From: Pseudodonghicola xiamenensis DSM 18339
GTDB lineage: Bacteria > Pseudomonadota > Alphaproteobacteria > Rhodobacterales > Rhodobacteraceae
NCBI RefSeq assembly: GCF_000429365.1
Contig: NZ_AUBS01000002.1
Span: forward strand, 124,001 to 188,000
Direction: 5' to 3'
DNA: 64,000 bases
This document shows positions 1-8,412 of the stretch, one piece after another. Positions within the stretch are counted from its first letter, which is position 1. Each line of letters begins with the position of its first letter. Position numbers and translations under genes: made by a program. The notes under the pieces were generated by a model. That model made no database searches. It was not told the DNA's origin and saw only the letters and a program-made list of their open reading frames with translations.

Positions 1-584
1 CAAAGCCCGATCCGGCCTGACCAAACCATGCCATAGAAGGTCCAGCGCAGATCCTCGCTGCCTGCCAGGGCGACGGCCAGTTCCTTTTCCGACATCCCGG
101 CGTCGATCCCGAAGGCCGACAGAGCCAGATAATGTTCGAAGATCCCTTGCGAAAACAGTGTGGCGATGGCGATCATCTGCGCCGTTGTCTTCCACTTGGC
201 CAGTTTGGTAACCTTCAACGTGCCAGCGGTATCCCCCAGATATTCGCGCAGCCCGGTCACAAAGACCTCGCGAAACAGAATTACTGTGGCCGGCAGGACC
301 AGCCAGGGCGTCCAGTATTTCGTCGCATAGCCCACCAGGATCATCAGCGCGATCACCACCATCGCCTTGTCGGCGATCGGGTCGAGCATGGCACCGATCT
401 TGGTTTCCTGCTTCCACAACCGGGCCAGATAGCCATCGAACCAGTCGGTGATCGCAGCGCCGACAAAAAGCAGCAGCGCAAACCAGTCGGCATAGGGCCG
501 GCTGAAATAAAGAAACATCACGGCCAGACCTGGCGCCGCCAGAAGCCGCAGAAGCGTCAAGATATTTGGCACATTCCATCGCAT
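1..584 (-). CDS. pgsA: CDP-diacylglycerol--glycerol-3-phosphate 3-phosphatidyltransferase (partial, 3' end cut by window edge)
   Basis: This integral membrane enzyme makes phosphatidylglycerol phosphate from CDP-diacylglycerol and glycerol-3-phosphate, the committed step to PG and cardiolipin. The visible 194 residues start MRWNVPNILTLLRLLAAPGL. They contain the CDP-alcohol phosphotransferase signature DG-x2-AR-x8-G-x3-D-x3-D (DGYLAR ... GAMLDPIADK) at about residues 46-69, with hydrophobic membrane segments on both sides. The C-terminus lies beyond base 1. It is downstream of uvrC on the same strand after a 248-bp gap, a gene order common in Rhodobacterales. The ATG at 584 gives the usual family N-terminus, though no strong ribosome-binding site is visible before it. 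Confidence 0.93.
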   Translation of the reverse strand, partial: MRWNVPNILTLLRLLAAPGLAVMFLYFSRPYADWFALLLFVGAAITDWFDGYLARLWKQETKIGAMLDPIADKAMVVIALMILVGYATKYWTPWLVLPATVILFREVFVTGLREYLGDTAGTLKVTKLAKWKTTAQMIAIATLFSQGIFEHYLALSAFGIDAGMSEKELAVALAGSEDLRWTFYGMVWSGRIGL

Positions 585-832
585 GAGGCGGACCCTATAC
601 CCGGTCTTCGAAACTTGAAAGCCGGGCAATGGCGAATTTGTCGCGACGCATCCGCACGCCGTAACGCAGGCGGGACATTCACGGTTGCCAAGGCGCCTAT
701 AGCTGCCCCGGCGTCCACGCCGCAGGCCCGGGGCGACATCTCTGCGACGGCGACAGAGGGCTTCTTCCGCCCCAGATGCCGGGCCCAGCCATGCAGCACC
801 GGCAGCGCGAAAAACCGCGCCGATCCAGGCCC

Positions 833-2737
833 CTATCCCTTTTCGTGGAAATAGCCATAGATCATCTCTGCCAGCGCGTCCGAGATGCCTTCCACCGCCT
901 TGAGATCGGCCAGATTGGCACGGCTGACCGCCTTGGCGCTGCCGAAATGCGCCAGAAGCGCGCGCTTGCGGGTGGCCCCTACCCCGGCGATATCATCAAG
1001 CGGATTGGCACTCATCGACTTTGCGCGCTTGGCACGGTGGGTGCCGATGGCGAAGCGGTGCGCCTCGTCCCGCAGGCGCTGGACGAAATAGAGCACTGGA
1101 TCGTTGTGGCGCAGCGCAAAGGCGCTCTCACCAGGGCGGTGGAATTCCTCCTTGCCGGCGTCGCGGTCGATCCCCTTGGCGACGCCCACCATAGGAATAT
1201 CCTCGACCCCGTATTCTTCCATGATCTCATAGACCGCGCTGACCTGACCAGCCCCGCCGTCGATCAGCAGCAGATCGGGCCAAAGCCCCTTGTCACGATC
1301 CGGATCCTCTTTCAGCAGCCGGGTGAAACGGCGGGTCAGGACCTCTTTCATCATGCCGAAATCGTCACCCGGGGTCAGATCGTCACCGCGGATGTTGAAC
1401 TTGCGATACTGGTTCTTCATGAACCCCTCGGGCCCGGCGACGATCATCGCGCCCACCGCATTGGTGCCCTGGATGTGGGAGTTGTCATAGACCTCGATCC
1501 GCTGCGGCGCACCGTCGAGGCCGAAAGCCTCGGCCAGCCCCTGCAACAGCTTAGTCTGCGTCGCACTTTCCGACATCCGTCGCGCCAGGGATTCACGCGC
1601 ATTGCGCAGCGCGCCGGAGACCAGCTCCAGCTTTTCGCCGCGCTGAGGCACCAGGATTTCAACCTTGTGCCCCGCCTTTTCGCTCAGCGCCTCCACCATC
1701 AGGTCGGCGTTCTCGATCCCATCCGACAGGATCAACTGCCGGGGCGGCTCCTTATTGTCATAGAACTGGCCAAGGAAGGCCTCCATCACCTCGGCCGGCG
1801 ACACATCGGCGCCGACGCGGGGATAGAAATCCTTGTTGCCCCAGTTCTGATGCGCCCGGATGAAGAAGACCTGAACACAGGCCTGACCACTGTCCATATG
1901 CAGCGCGATCACATCGGCCTCGGCCACACCGCGCGGGTTGATCCCCTGTGCTGTCTGCACCGAGGTCAGCGCCCGGATCCGGTCACGCAGGCCGGCGGCG
2001 CGTTCGAATTCCATCGCGTCAGAGGCCGCCTGCATCTGCTCGGCCAGCTCCTCCTGCACCTTGGTCGACCGCCCCGACAGGAAGCGTTCGGCATCGCGCA
2101 CCGCTTCGGCGTATTCCTCCACGGAGATCTGGCCAGTGCAGGGGGCAGAGCAGCGCTTGATCTGATACAGCAGGCAGGGCCGGGTGCGACTGGAGAACAT
2201 CGCGTCCGAACAGTTGCGCAGCAGAAACGCCTTCTGCAACTGGTTCAGCACCCGGTTCACCGCGCCGGCACTGGCGAAGGGGCCGAAATAGCTGCCCTTT
2301 TCCTTGCGGGCACCACGATGCTTCTTGATCTGGGGAAAGTCGTGGTCCTTCGCCACCAGAATATTGGGAAAGCTTTTGTCATCGCGCAGCAGCACGTTGT
2401 ACTTCGGCTTGAGCTGCTTGATCAGGTTCTGTTCCAGCAGCAACGCCTCGGTCTCCGTCCGCGTTGTCAGGAACATCATCGAGACGGTTTCCCGGATCAT
2501 CCGGGCAATCCGCACGGTATGACCCGACGGGCGGGCGTAATTCGAAACCCGCGCCTTCAGGTTGCGCGCCTTGCCGACATAGAGCACCCGGTTCTGCGCA
2601 TCGAGCATGCGATAGACCCCGGGCGAACTGTCCAGGGTTTTCAGATACTCCTGAATGCACGCGTGCCCGGTCGGCCCGGCCGATGCCTTGTTCGCAGGCT
2701 GTTCTGATTCTGTTTCGCTGCCGATCTTTGCGCTCAT
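833..2737 (-). CDS. uvrC: Excinuclease ABC subunit C
   Basis: UvrC makes the dual incisions of nucleotide excision repair in the UvrB-DNA complex. At 634 aa it is slightly longer than E. coli UvrC because of an N-terminal extension of about 25 residues. The domains in order are: the GIY-YIG nuclease (GVY at 40-42, YVGKARNL at 53-60), a cysteine cluster (CSAPC, about 196-200), the UVR helical hairpin for UvrB contact (about 228-255), the RNase H-like 5' nuclease with VYDNSHIQG (about 416-424), and tandem helix-hairpin-helix motifs at the C-terminus ([15 protein letters not shown]). It starts at the ATG at 2737 beside an AT-rich intergenic region that probably holds its promoter. pgsA lies downstream. 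Confidence 0.98.
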   Translation of the reverse strand: MSAKIGSETESEQPANKASAGPTGHACIQEYLKTLDSSPGVYRMLDAQNRVLYVGKARNLKARVSNYARPSGHTVRIARMIRETVSMMFLTTRTETEALLLEQNLIKQLKPKYNVLLRDDKSFPNILVAKDHDFPQIKKHRGARKEKGSYFGPFASAGAVNRVLNQLQKAFLLRNCSDAMFSSRTRPCLLYQIKRCSAPCTGQISVEEYAEAVRDAERFLSGRSTKVQEELAEQMQAASDAMEFERAAGLRDRIRALTSVQTAQGINPRGVAEADVIALHMDSGQACVQVFFIRAHQNWGNKDFYPRVGADVSPAEVMEAFLGQFYDNKEPPRQLILSDGIENADLMVEALSEKAGHKVEILVPQRGEKLELVSGALRNARESLARRMSESATQTKLLQGLAEAFGLDGAPQRIEVYDNSHIQGTNAVGAMIVAGPEGFMKNQYRKFNIRGDDLTPGDDFGMMKEVLTRRFTRLLKEDPDRDKGLWPDLLLIDGGAGQVSAVYEIMEEYGVEDIPMVGVAKGIDRDAGKEEFHRPGESAFALRHNDPVLYFVQRLRDEAHRFAIGTHRAKRAKSMSANPLDDIAGVGATRKRALLAHFGSAKAVSRANLADLKAVEGISDALAEMIYGYFHEKG

Positions 2738-3027
2738 GCCGCGACCCTATGATTCTCCCCGGTTGGCTGCAATCTCAGGGCGACTATTACAAGACTGAAC
2801 AAATCCACCAAACCTGTGGATAAGCCTGACTATAACTTCTGGGGATCTCAGAAATTCCCTTGAAACATGGGGATTTCCACGAATTGCCCAAAAATTAAAC
2901 ACAAACACAACCAATTGAAATTAAAAGAAACTTTTTGCGACCAAAGCCAAGTCAATGAAATCAAAGACCTTTTTGTAACGTGCATGTGACGCATCCGTTT
3001 CCAGTGCACAACTTCAAAGGAAGCGCG
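2738..3027. other. AT-rich intergenic region upstream of uvrC with one perfect DnaA-box match
   Basis: This gap lies between the 3' end of the SDR gene and the uvrC start. Bases 2840-2990 are strikingly A-rich on the + strand compared with the GC-rich surroundings. The 9-mer at 2815-2823 is the reverse complement of TTATCCACA, the consensus DnaA box. Two weaker partial matches (around 2801 and 2871) differ at three positions each. No ORF is convincing here. It most likely carries the uvrC promoter. Confidence 0.5.
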
Positions 3028-3804
3028 TCACTCCGGCCCAAGGATGTCCGGCGTCCGCCATCCCAGATGCTGGCCGCCATCGACGCAAAGCAATTGCCCG
3101 GTTACCGCCGGCGCATCGAGGAAATAGCCGAGGGCCGCGGTGATATCTGTCGGATTCGCCCCGCGCCCCAGCACCGTATTGGCGCGCTGCGCGGCAAAAT
3201 GATTGTCGCTCTGCCTGTGGCCTTGCAACGTCGGCCCCGGACCGATCGCATTGACCCGGATCGCCGGAGCGAGCGCCTGCGCGGTGGTCCGCGTCATCGC
3301 CCAAAGCCCCATCTTGGCGATGGTATAGGTCATGAATTCAGGTGTCAGCTTGAGCACCCGCTGGTCGATCATGTTGACGATCAGCCCCACGGCCTGGGGT
3401 TCCCCGGCCGCGTCGGTCCGGGCCTCAAGCCCCTGCGCCGCCATCGCCTGCGTCAACACGAACGGCGCGCGCAGGTTACTGTCCATATGGCGATCCCAGC
3501 TTGTCCGACTGGCGGTCTGCACCGTGTCGTATTCGAAGATCGACGCATTATTGATCAGGCAGGTGACCGGACCGCCGAGCGCCGCGACGGCGCGGGGAAA
3601 CAGCGCCTGGGTCTGATCCTCATCCAGCAGGTCGGCCTGCAGGGTGTCGGCCCGCCGGCCCAGGGCACGAATCGCTGCGGCCGTCTCTTCCGCGCCCTCG
3701 CGCGAGGTGGAATAATGCACCGCGACATCAAAACCGCGTCCGGCCAGATAAAGCGCCATCGCACGTCCCAGACGCGCCCCTGCTCCGGTCACCAAAGCAC
3801 GCAT
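3028..3804 (-). CDS. SDR family oxidoreductase, pteridine-reductase-like
   Basis: A 258-aa classical short-chain dehydrogenase. The N-terminal nucleotide-binding motif TGAGARLGRA (7-16) has the TGxxxRLG form typical of pteridine reductase/FolM-like SDRs and suggests NADPH use. LINNAS is the structural NNAG-type motif, and YTIAK supplies the catalytic Tyr-x3-Lys pair. The C-terminal GQLLCVDGGQHLGW also fits the pteridine reductase group. It lies 39 bp downstream of the antiporter gene on the same strand and may be the last gene of that operon. A role in reducing dihydropterin or dihydromonapterin is inferred from motif style only; another small-carbonyl substrate is possible. Confidence 0.75.
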   Translation of the reverse strand: MRALVTGAGARLGRAMALYLAGRGFDVAVHYSTSREGAEETAAAIRALGRRADTLQADLLDEDQTQALFPRAVAALGGPVTCLINNASIFEYDTVQTASRTSWDRHMDSNLRAPFVLTQAMAAQGLEARTDAAGEPQAVGLIVNMIDQRVLKLTPEFMTYTIAKMGLWAMTRTTAQALAPAIRVNAIGPGPTLQGHRQSDNHFAAQRANTVLGRGANPTDITAALGYFLDAPAVTGQLLCVDGGQHLGWRTPDILGPE

Positions 3805-3843
3805 GTGCCCCCCTTTTCCTCTCCGCCCGTGCCGCCGTGCGCC

Positions 3844-4803
3844 TTAGACCAGCACCGCCACCACATAAAGCCCGTAGAGAGCACAAAGCGCTATGCCCCA
3901 AAGCCGGGTGATATCGCGGCGCAAAAACACGAAGGGGATCAGCAGCAGCGATGCGGCCAACATCACCCAAAGGTCGAAATCCAGGAATTGCGGATCCACC
4001 GGGATCGGGCCGAACAGCGTCGCCACACCGATGATCGCCAGCAGGTTGAACATGTTCGACCCGATGACATTGCCCAGAGCCACATCCGCCTGTTTGCGCA
4101 ACGCCGCCATCACCGTCGTCGCCAACTCCGGCAACGAGGTTCCCACCGCCACCAGCGTCAGGCCGATCACCGTATCGCTGACCCCATAGGTATGTGCGAT
4201 GATCGACGCGTTGTCGACCAGCAGGCTGGCCCCCAGCGGCAGGCCGATCAGACCGAGAAGCAGATAAAGACCGATCCGCCACCAGGGCATGTTTGGATCG
4301 GCCTCTTCCAGACCTTCAAGAAGCTCCGTGTCGGCGGCCTCCCGACATTCCCGGCGGTGCCGCATCGCCTCGCGCATCTGATCCCAAAGCATCAGCCCCA
4401 GCGCCGCCAGCAGGATTATGCCTGCGGTCAGATCGAACTCTCCGCGATAGGCGAGCGAAATGAACAGCAGTGTCGACAGCAGCATATATATATAGGTCTT
4501 GTGACTGCTGCACTGGCTTGTGTGCATCGTTGCCATGATGGCCGGCAGCCCCAGGACAAGCAGGATATTTGCCGTGTTCGACCCCACCACATTGCCCAAT
4601 GCAATCCCGGGCGCATGATCGAGCACCGCCTTGATCGAGATCAGCAGCTCTGGCGCCGATGTGCCGAAGGCCACGATGGTCAAGCTGACGATCAGCGCCG
4701 GCACCCCCAGCCTGAGGCTCAGGTTCACCGCCCCGCGGACCAGCACATCCCCCGCCAGGAGCAGGATCACCAGCCCCAGCCCTGCAAGCAACCAAGCGAT
4801 CAT
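3844..4803 (-). CDS. Calcium/sodium antiporter (YrbG/CaxA family)
   Basis: A 319-aa inner-membrane cation antiporter of the Ca2+:cation antiporter superfamily. Both signature alpha-repeats are present in inverted halves: GTSAPEL (47-53) with GNVVGSN (70-76), and GTSLPEL (221-227) with GNVIGSN (244-250). These supply the acidic and polar ion-coordinating residues. About ten hydrophobic helices flank an acidic central loop (about 141-172). The segment after the first repeat (MHTSQCSSHKTYIYM, about 93-107) is unusually polar and is encoded by a locally AT-rich stretch with a TATATATATA run near 4484. The start overlaps the preceding small gene by 4 nt (ATGA), showing translational coupling. Confidence 0.93.
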   Translation of the reverse strand: MIAWLLAGLGLVILLLAGDVLVRGAVNLSLRLGVPALIVSLTIVAFGTSAPELLISIKAVLDHAPGIALGNVVGSNTANILLVLGLPAIMATMHTSQCSSHKTYIYMLLSTLLFISLAYRGEFDLTAGIILLAALGLMLWDQMREAMRHRRECREAADTELLEGLEEADPNMPWWRIGLYLLLGLIGLPLGASLLVDNASIIAHTYGVSDTVIGLTLVAVGTSLPELATTVMAALRKQADVALGNVIGSNMFNLLAIIGVATLFGPIPVDPQFLDFDLWVMLAASLLLIPFVFLRRDITRLWGIALCALYGLYVVAVLV

Positions 4804-4991
4804 CCTTGTCCCCTATGTCCGCAGTCGCAGCGCCCTTTGCCGATCCGGAACCGCCCGCAGCGCGGACAGCGCGCCGCATCCAGCCGTTTCGCGCCGGGAA
4901 AGCGGAACTTTCCGAACATGGCCAGCACGGCCATCGCCACGAGAAACAGCAAGACGATCTTTAAAATCACGTCAGAGGCCAAAACGCGCAT
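4800..4991 (-). CDS. Small membrane protein with zinc-ribbon-like cysteines
   Basis: A 63-aa protein with one N-terminal membrane helix (VILKIVLLFLVAMAVLAMF) followed by a basic linker and a CPRCG ... CDCG cysteine pair set at the C-terminus that could bind Zn2+. I chose the ATG at 4991 because GAGGAG lies 10 nt upstream; this start is inside the end of the S49 peptidase gene. A GTG at 4970, just after the peptidase stop, is an alternative. The 4-nt ATGA overlap with the antiporter and the run of consistent coding argue that it is real. Similar short proteins exist in Rhodobacteraceae as I recall; the function is unknown. Confidence 0.75.
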   Translation of the reverse strand: MRVLASDVILKIVLLFLVAMAVLAMFGKFRFPGAKRLDAARCPRCGRFRIGKGRCDCGHRGQG

Positions 4992-5769
4992 AGGCCGCGC
5001 GCTCCTCGATCCCGGCAAGGACATCCTGCGCGAATTCCATTCCGAAGCGCGACCAGATCGGTCGGCGCATCCCATATCGGCGAAACTGCACCTTGGAGCC
5101 GAAGCGCTCCTGCATTTTCGGTTTCAGATGGCCGATCCCCTCGATCAGCCCCAATTCAGTGGCCCGCCGCGCGAGCCAGACTTCCCCGGTGAAAAGATCG
5201 GTCGCCGCGTCCAGCTTGTCGCCGCGCCGCGCCGTCACATGGGCAATGAAATTCTCGTGCAACTCTTCAAGAAGCTCCTTCAGCCGCGCGACATCCTCGG
5301 GATTCTCCGGGCGGAAGGGATCGAGCATGGATTTCGACTTTCCGGCGGTATAGACACGCCGTTCCACCCCCTGGCGGGCCAGGAAGATATGCGCCCCGAA
5401 ACCGGACGAGATCACGCCGATCGAGCCCAGGATGGACGAGGCATCGGCCCAGATCTCATCGGCGGCAGAGGCGATCCAATATCCACCCGAAGCCGCGACA
5501 TCCTCGACAAAGACGAAAACCGGCACCTTGGTCTCTTCCGCCAGCCGCCTGATACGCGCGCCGATCAGAGAACTCTGCACCGGCGATCCGCCGGGGGAAT
5601 TCAGCTCGATCGCGACCGCCGCAGGCTTGCCACGACGAAAGGCCTTTTCCAGGAGCGGCGCCAGCGTTTCGTCATTGAGGGAATTACGTCCACCCAGACC
5701 GATCGTGCCGGTCAGGCGCACCACCGAAACGAGGGGCGGGTTCTTGATAAAGGGCAGACGCAGCTTCAT
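4972..5769 (-). CDS. S49 family serine peptidase (SppA/SohB-like)
   Basis: A 265-aa single-domain S49 peptidase. Members cleave residual signal peptides in or at the cytoplasmic membrane using a Ser-Lys dyad. DVAASGGYW places the nucleophile at Ser94. TAGKSKSMLDPF places the general base at Lys146, matching the 52-residue Ser-Lys spacing of single-domain SppA. ELNSPGGS (55-62) is the conserved oxyanion-region loop. The N-terminus has no clear signal anchor, so this short form may be peripheral or cytoplasmic. It is the first gene of a likely operon with the zinc-ribbon protein and the antiporter. Confidence 0.9.
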   Translation of the reverse strand: MKLRLPFIKNPPLVSVVRLTGTIGLGGRNSLNDETLAPLLEKAFRRGKPAAVAIELNSPGGSPVQSSLIGARIRRLAEETKVPVFVFVEDVAASGGYWIASAADEIWADASSILGSIGVISSGFGAHIFLARQGVERRVYTAGKSKSMLDPFRPENPEDVARLKELLEELHENFIAHVTARRGDKLDAATDLFTGEVWLARRATELGLIEGIGHLKPKMQERFGSKVQFRRYGMRRPIWSRFGMEFAQDVLAGIEERAAYARFGL

Positions 5770-5914
5770 GGAGCCGATGTAGAATGCCGGCTGCCGACAA
5801 ACAAGGTGCAGGGGTCACAGAAACACGCGGGCGTGAGGTTTTCGCCGCCGCGCCGCGCCCCGGATGCCACGACGATCAGCAAAGACTAGGACCGGCAAAG
5901 ACTGGCAAGAACGA

Positions 5915-6454
5915 TCAATCGCGCCCGGTGATCCGTTTCAACCAGCCTTTCTTCTCACCCTCCGCCGCCTCATCGGTCACCGCCTCATCGGCCACCTCGG
6001 CGCTCTCTTCCGGGCCTTCGATCTGCTCCTGCAGATTGCTGAAGAACTGATCCGCCATCTTCTTGGCGAACCCGTCGATCAGCCGGCTGCCAAGCTGCGC
6101 CAGCTTGCCGCCGACCTTGGCCTCGACCTCGTAATGCAAAAGCGTGCCGCCGGTCTCGGTCGGCTCCAGGGTGACCGTGGCCCCCCCCTTGGCAAACCCA
6201 GCGGCACCGCCCTTGCCCTCGCCGGTGATGGTAAGCCCCTTGCTCTCCACCATGTCGGACATGGTGACCTCGCCCTTGAAGGTGGCCTTCACCGGCCCGA
6301 CCTTCTGGGTCACCGTGGCGGTATAGCCCTCCTCCGGGTTGCCCTCCACTTCCGAGGCGCCGGGCACACAGGCCTTCAACACCTCCGGGTCCAGGATAGC
6401 GGCATAGACGGTGGCCGGATCGGCCTGGATTTCACGACTGTCGTTCAGTTGCAT
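5915..6454 (-). CDS. CoxG/SRPBCC family protein
   Basis: A 179-aa protein whose first 145 residues match the carbon monoxide dehydrogenase subunit G (CoxG) type of SRPBCC helix-grip fold: MQLNDSREI, VYAAILDPEVLKACVPG, and the later LIDGFAKKMADQFF helix. The last 35 residues are acidic, ending in a basic KKGWLKRITGRD. In CO dehydrogenase clusters CoxG helps anchor the enzyme to the membrane, but no cox genes are near, so the role here is open (lipid or hydrophobic ligand binding is plausible). It is divergent from the DMT exporter with 164 bp between them. Confidence 0.85.
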   Translation of the reverse strand: MQLNDSREIQADPATVYAAILDPEVLKACVPGASEVEGNPEEGYTATVTQKVGPVKATFKGEVTMSDMVESKGLTITGEGKGGAAGFAKGGATVTLEPTETGGTLLHYEVEAKVGGKLAQLGSRLIDGFAKKMADQFFSNLQEQIEGPEESAEVADEAVTDEAAEGEKKGWLKRITGRD

Positions 6455-6618
6455 GACCGAGCCCTCCCTGCTGGCTGCTCCGTTTTATCGCATCGCCCCG
6501 CCTGGGCCAAGATGTCGCAGATGAGCAGAACAAAACACCAGACCTGCAAAGCGCTCGGCCTGCCTTGCGGAAACGCCCCAGCATGCTACGCCGATGGCAA
6601 AGGTTTCCGAGGTCGCCC

Positions 6619-7599
6619 ATGTCAACCATCGCCCAACGCCATACATCCGCTGGTCTTCTGTTCATTCTGATCGGCGTGGTGGGTATCTCGATCAACGACC
6701 TGTTGATCAAGCAACTGTCCGGCGGCTACCCGCTGCATCAGGTGGTTCTGGCCCGATCCGCCATCGCCTTGGCCTTCATCCTCTTCATGGTTCGGGCCGA
6801 GGGCGGCCTCGGCATCCTCAAGACCCGGCAGCCGCTGCTGCATATGGCCCGCGGGCTGCTGGTGGTGATCGCCAACATGACCTATTTCGTGGCCCTCGCT
6901 GTGCTGCCGCTGGCGGATGCCACCGCGCTGTTCTTCGTCGCGCCCCTGTTCATCACCGCCCTGTCGATCCCGCTGCTGGGTGAAAAGGTCGGCGCCATGC
7001 GGATCGCGGCGGTAATGGCCGGCTTTGCCGGCGTGGTGATCATGCAACGCCCCTGGGCCGACAGCACGACACTGACCGCCAGCCGGCTGGTCATGGTGCT
7101 GCCGGTGCTTTCCGCCTTCGCCTATGCGCTGATGCAGATCCTGACCCGCAAGCTCGGCGCCACCACCAAGGCCTCGGCCATGGCGGTCTATATCCAGGCC
7201 ACGTTCATCCTGGTTTCCCTCAGCTTCTTCCTGCTGGCCGGAGACGGGCGCTTCGCCGACGGCAGTGATACACCCTCGGTGCAGTTCCTGCTGCGCGCCT
7301 GGGTCTGGCCCGCCCGTGACGATCTGCCCCTGCTCCTCGGCCTCGGCGCCCTGGCCGCGGTCTCCGGCTATTGCCTCAGCCAGGCCTACCGGCTGACCGA
7401 CGCGGCCACAGTCGCACCCTTCGAATATGTCGGCCTGCCGCTTTCGGTACTCTGGGGCTGGCTGTTCTGGGCCGAGTTCCCGGCGCGCGAGGTCTGGATG
7501 GGCATTGCCCTGATCGCCGGATCGGGCCTCTTTGTCTTCCTGCGCGAACAGCACAAGGCCCGCATCATTGCTCGCAGCGCCCCTCAACAACGGCTCTGA
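6619..7599 (+). CDS. EamA/DMT family transporter
   Basis: A 326-aa inner-membrane protein with about ten transmembrane helices arranged as two EamA repeats (roughly 10-140 and 155-300), the drug/metabolite transporter superfamily. I chose the ATG at 6619 (MSTIAQRHTSAG) because GAGGT lies just upstream and the first helix begins right after it; an upstream in-frame ATG would add 18 basic residues. The substrate cannot be read from sequence. A copy of the dispersed intergenic repeat follows at 7611. Confidence 0.9.
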   Translation: MSTIAQRHTSAGLLFILIGVVGISINDLLIKQLSGGYPLHQVVLARSAIALAFILFMVRAEGGLGILKTRQPLLHMARGLLVVIANMTYFVALAVLPLADATALFFVAPLFITALSIPLLGEKVGAMRIAAVMAGFAGVVIMQRPWADSTTLTASRLVMVLPVLSAFAYALMQILTRKLGATTKASAMAVYIQATFILVSLSFFLLAGDGRFADGSDTPSVQFLLRAWVWPARDDLPLLLGLGALAAVSGYCLSQAYRLTDAATVAPFEYVGLPLSVLWGWLFWAEFPAREVWMGIALIAGSGLFVFLREQHKARIIARSAPQQRL

Positions 7600-7610
7600 A
7601 AGACCGCGCC

Positions 7611-7644
7611 CCTTTTTCTGGCTCTAAATATCCCCGCCGGAGGC
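7611..7644 (+). repeat. Dispersed intergenic repeat, copy A
   Basis: The core TTTTTCTGGCT, then AAATATCCCC and GCCGGAGG, lies between the convergent DMT exporter and XRE-cupin genes. It is one of five related copies in this window (others near 21790, 45275, 52851 and 55967). Confidence 0.7.
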
Positions 7645-7676
7645 CCGCGCCGCCCGGCGCGACACGCGCCTGACGC

Positions 7677-8255
7677 TCAGAACGTCGGTGGCGTGCAGGC
7701 GCTGACCACAACGCATTTCTCCGGCCCCACCTGCTTGAACCGATGCGGCTTGCGGCTGTCGAAGTAATATGCGTCCCCAGGGCCGAGGATCTTGCGCTGA
7801 TCGCCCACCGTCACCTCGACCCGGCCCGAGATCACCACGCCGCCCTCCTCGGCCTCATGCCCATAAAGCTTGCGCCCGGTGTCGGCACCGATGTCATAAG
7901 TTTCCAGCAGGATCATCATCGCCTTGCCGTAAAGCGTGGCGCCCACCTGTTTGAACGACAGCTTGCCCTTGCCGATCTCCACCAGATCTTCGGCGGCGAA
8001 GAACACCGTCTGTTCCGCCTCCGGTTCAAAGGCGAAGAACTCCGACAGCCCCACGGGGATGCCGTCGAGGATCCGCTTCAGCGCGCCGACCGACGGGTTC
8101 ACCTTACCCGATTCGATCAACGAGATGGTGGAATTGGTCACCTCCACCTTCTTCGCCAGTGCCCGCTGCGACAGGCCCGCGCGTTCGCGCAACAACCGCA
8201 GCCGGCGACCGATGTCCAGATCGAGACTCTGCCCGGCGTCGTTGCTCATGTTCAT
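7677..8255 (-). CDS. XRE family regulator with C-terminal cupin domain
   Basis: A 192-aa transcription factor. Residues about 14-72 form a Cro/C1-type helix-turn-helix (LSQRALAKKVEVTNSTISLIESGKVNPS). Residues about 115-190 form a small-ligand cupin with GHEAEEGGVVISG, GPGDAYYFDS and KPHRF, which carry the usual metal-binding-type positions. This layout matches PuuR and related regulators of putrescine and GABA catabolism. It is divergent from gabT across 157 bp, so it most likely controls gabT-gabD in response to GABA or a related amine. It could start two codons later (MSNDAG). Confidence 0.9.
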   Translation of the reverse strand: MNMSNDAGQSLDLDIGRRLRLLRERAGLSQRALAKKVEVTNSTISLIESGKVNPSVGALKRILDGIPVGLSEFFAFEPEAEQTVFFAAEDLVEIGKGKLSFKQVGATLYGKAMMILLETYDIGADTGRKLYGHEAEEGGVVISGRVEVTVGDQRKILGPGDAYYFDSRKPHRFKQVGPEKCVVVSACTPPTF

Positions 8256-8412
8256 TATTCCACAACACTACTCACCTTACCCCATTAATATCAATCAGAT
8301 GCGCCCACCAAAAAACAGACTTTTTTTGCCATCTGGAAACACTAGGGTTGCTGCCTGTCCGGGGGCGCCCCGGGCCGGGGCCAAGACCCCGTTCATTCGA
8401 GAGGACATCAGG
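8256..8412. promoter_or_regulatory. Divergent promoter region of the XRE-cupin regulator and gabTD
   Basis: 157 bp with an AT-rich centre around 8280-8345, including a T7 run at 8323-8329, in contrast to the GC-rich coding flanks. It must hold both divergent promoters and probably the XRE-cupin operator. I could not identify a clear palindrome. A GAGAGG ribosome-binding site at 8399-8404 serves gabT. Confidence 0.5.

Noticed and set aside
557-799. An 80-codon - strand frame between uvrC and pgsA
   Set aside because: It overlaps the pgsA start, has no ribosome-binding site or recognisable sequence, and its composition looks non-coding.
776-2707. A 643-codon open frame on the + strand
   Set aside because: It is the exact antisense shadow of uvrC, whose domains are all intact.
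2738-3027. Chromosomal origin of replication
   Set aside because: Only one perfect DnaA box is visible and no dnaA, hemE, parAB or gidAB genes are near. Kept only as a low-interest observation.
2980-5889. A 969-codon open frame on the + strand
   Set aside because: It runs opposite the SDR, antiporter and peptidase genes; it has no recognisable domain and is rich in His, Gln, Arg and Pro, as expected from the antisense of GC-rich genes.
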